A program made the position numbers and the translations under genes. A DNA stretch of 6,913 nucleotides from an uncultured Oscillospiraceae bacterium (GTDB lineage: Bacteria > Bacillota > Clostridia > Oscillospirales > Oscillospiraceae), in contig CAJUSE010000052.1 of NCBI GenBank assembly GCA_910588975.1, positions 1-6,913 of the forward strand, in the 5' to 3' direction. Below are positions 6,009 through 6,913 of this stretch, in pieces; the first letter of the stretch is position 1, and the number at the start of each line of letters is the position of its first letter. The notes below the pieces were generated by a model. That model was not told the DNA's origin. It made no database searches and was given only the letters and a program-made list of their open reading frames with translations.

Positions 6009-6030
6009 GATTTCCGGGCCAAAGAAGCCC
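5990..6030 (-). terminator. Intrinsic terminator of mtaB, overlapping the next promoter
   Basis: On the minus strand GGGCTT (6030-6025) pairs with AAGCCC (6000-5995) and TTTTT (5994-5990) follows directly, 11 nt after the mtaB stop. The loop is large (24 nt). An alternative tighter hairpin, 6031-6027 with 6019-6015 (CGGGC/GCCCG, 7-nt loop), uses the same 5' arm and would prevent the terminator stem. Confidence 0.6.
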
Positions 6031-6040
6031 GAACTTTCCG

Positions 6041-6913
6041 TCAGGGCAGCAGCTCCCCCAGAAGCCCGGTCTCGGTGAGGCCGGTGATGCGGACCTGCCG
6101 TTCAATGTTATGTAAACTTTCCTCTGAGGACACATATACATCCACATAGTTGGGGGCGTAACCCCGGTAAAGGCCCCCCTTCACCTCCTCAAAGAGGACG
6201 GGGAGGGTCTGCCCCACCCAGCTGCGGCGATAGGTCTCGCTCTCCTGCCGGGCGGCCTCTATGGCGATGTGGGAGCGCTCCTCCTTCACCCGGTTGCTGA
6301 CCTGCCCCGGCATCTTGTCCGCCGGGGTGCCCGGCCGGCGGGAGTAGGGGAAGATGTGCATATCGGAAAAGGCGCAGGTGTGGATAAAGTCCACCGTGGT
6401 CTGGAAGTCCTCCTCGCTCTCCCCGGGAAAGCCCACAATGAGGTCGGCGGTGATGCCGGGCCGGTCAAACCACTGCCGCAGCAGGGTCACGCTCTCCAGA
6501 AACCGGGCGGTGTCGTACTTCCGGTTCATCCGCTTCAGGGTGTCGTCACAGCCCGACTGGAGGGAGAGATGGAAGTGGGGGTCAAGATTATGTAAACTAC
6601 TTGCCCGGCGGCAGAAGTCCTCGGTCACCGTCCTGGGCTCCAGTGAGCCCAGCCGGATGCGGCAGGCGGGGGCGGCGGCGCAGATGGCCTCCAGCAGGTC
6701 GATAAGGCCGGTGCCGTTTCGGAGGTCGTGGCCCCAGGAGGAGATCTCGATGCCGGTGACCACCAGCTCCTTATAGCCCGCCTCCATGAGCCGCCGGGCC
6801 TCGGCGGCGGCCCGCTCAATGGGTAGGGAGCGCACTGGCCCCCGGGCGTAGGGGATGATACAGTAGGTGCAGAAGTTGACGCAGCCGTCCTCCACCTTCA
6901 GCATGGCCCGGGT
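6041..6913 (-). CDS. mtaB: tRNA (t6A37-C2) methylthiotransferase MtaB, C-terminal 290 residues
   Basis: A radical-SAM enzyme of the MiaB/RimO/MtaB family, which inserts a methylthio group at C2 of N6-threonylcarbamoyladenosine-37 in ANN-decoding tRNAs. The frame continues past the right edge. The ATG at 6904 is internal, since it is preceded in frame by Thr-Arg-Ala and the N-terminal [4Fe-4S] domain of about 140 residues is missing. The visible part starts with LKVEDGCVNFCTYCIIPYARG, the CxxxCxxC cluster at residues 11, 15 and 18; CIIPYARG favours MtaB over MiaB or RimO. It continues with VVTGIEISSWG, FHLSLQSGCDDTLKRMNRKY, DLIVGFPGESEEDF and FPYSRRPGTPADKMPGQV, then a C-terminal TRAM-like segment. 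The stop is TGA (6043-6041). The gene is GC-rich except for two AT-rich patches described as repeats. Confidence 0.93.
   Translation of the reverse strand, partial: TRAMLKVEDGCVNFCTYCIIPYARGPVRSLPIERAAAEARRLMEAGYKELVVTGIEISSWGHDLRNGTGLIDLLEAICAAAPACRIRLGSLEPRTVTEDFCRRASSLHNLDPHFHLSLQSGCDDTLKRMNRKYDTARFLESVTLLRQWFDRPGITADLIVGFPGESEEDFQTTVDFIHTCAFSDMHIFPYSRRPGTPADKMPGQVSNRVKEERSHIAIEAARQESETYRRSWVGQTLPVLFEEVKGGLYRGYAPNYVDVYVSSEESLHNIERQVRITGLTETGLLGELLP
6102..6118 (-). repeat. AT-rich repeat copy 1 within mtaB
   Basis: The minus strand reads AGTTTACATAA (6118-6108) followed by CATTGA. It is in frame, coding Ser-Leu-His-Asn-Ile-Glu near the C-terminus. The Leu codon is TTA, unusual in this GC-rich gene, which prefers CTG and CTC. 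The same 11 bases recur at 6598-6588. Confidence 0.6.
6582..6598 (-). repeat. AT-rich repeat copy 2 within mtaB
   Basis: The minus strand reads AGTTTACATAA (6598-6588) followed by TCTTGA. It is in the same frame as copy 1, coding Ser-Leu-His-Asn-Leu-Asp just before the FHLSLQSG motif. Direct orientation and 480 bp spacing from copy 1. Confidence 0.6.

Overview
The window looks like a chromosomal segment of a GC-rich Clostridia (Bacillota). I would guess an Oscillospiraceae-type gut anaerobe, from the high GC content with strong GGAGG ribosome sites, the RNHCP zinc-ribbon gene and the MtaB-type methylthiotransferase. The genus cannot be read from this sequence. There is no rRNA, tRNA, CRISPR array, transposase or phage gene, and no gene-free stretch reaches 300 bases.

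Layout. (1) 1-882, minus: the N-terminal two-thirds of pyruvate kinase (pyk), cut by the left window edge. (2) 883-1215: a divergent control region with a weak candidate pyk promoter on the minus strand. On the plus strand it has a good extended -10 promoter, a 12-codon leader peptide gene and an RNA hairpin region. (3) 1216-1629, plus: a small RNHCP zinc-ribbon protein, followed by degenerate ~22-nt repeats and a 15-bp terminator hairpin. (4) 1816-5920, minus: a three-gene surface polymer O-acylation cluster, in transcription order an acyltransferase-3 family membrane protein, an MBOAT O-acyltransferase (AlgI/DltB-like) and a DHHW/AlgX-like SGNH-hydrolase-fold protein. It is driven by a strong promoter at 5980-6008. 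(5) 6041-6913, minus: the C-terminal part of a radical-SAM tRNA methylthiotransferase (mtaB), cut by the right edge.

How they fit together. MBOAT plus DHHW protein is the familiar AlgI plus AlgJ/AlgX (or DltB plus DltD) pairing, in which the MBOAT moves an acyl group across the membrane and the anchored SGNH-like partner passes it to an extracellular polymer. The acyltransferase-3 protein just upstream is a second, unrelated membrane acyltransferase that probably acts on the same or a neighbouring polymer. pyk (glycolysis), the RNHCP gene and mtaB (tRNA modification) are independent neighbours.

Most notable is the leader of the RNHCP gene. A tiny ORF ends directly at a GC-rich hairpin whose 3' arm can instead pair, with seven perfect base pairs, with the Shine-Dalgarno sequence of the RNHCP gene. 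This has the architecture of a translation attenuator. A second oddity is an AT-rich 11-mer present twice, in frame and on the same strand, inside the GC-rich mtaB gene.
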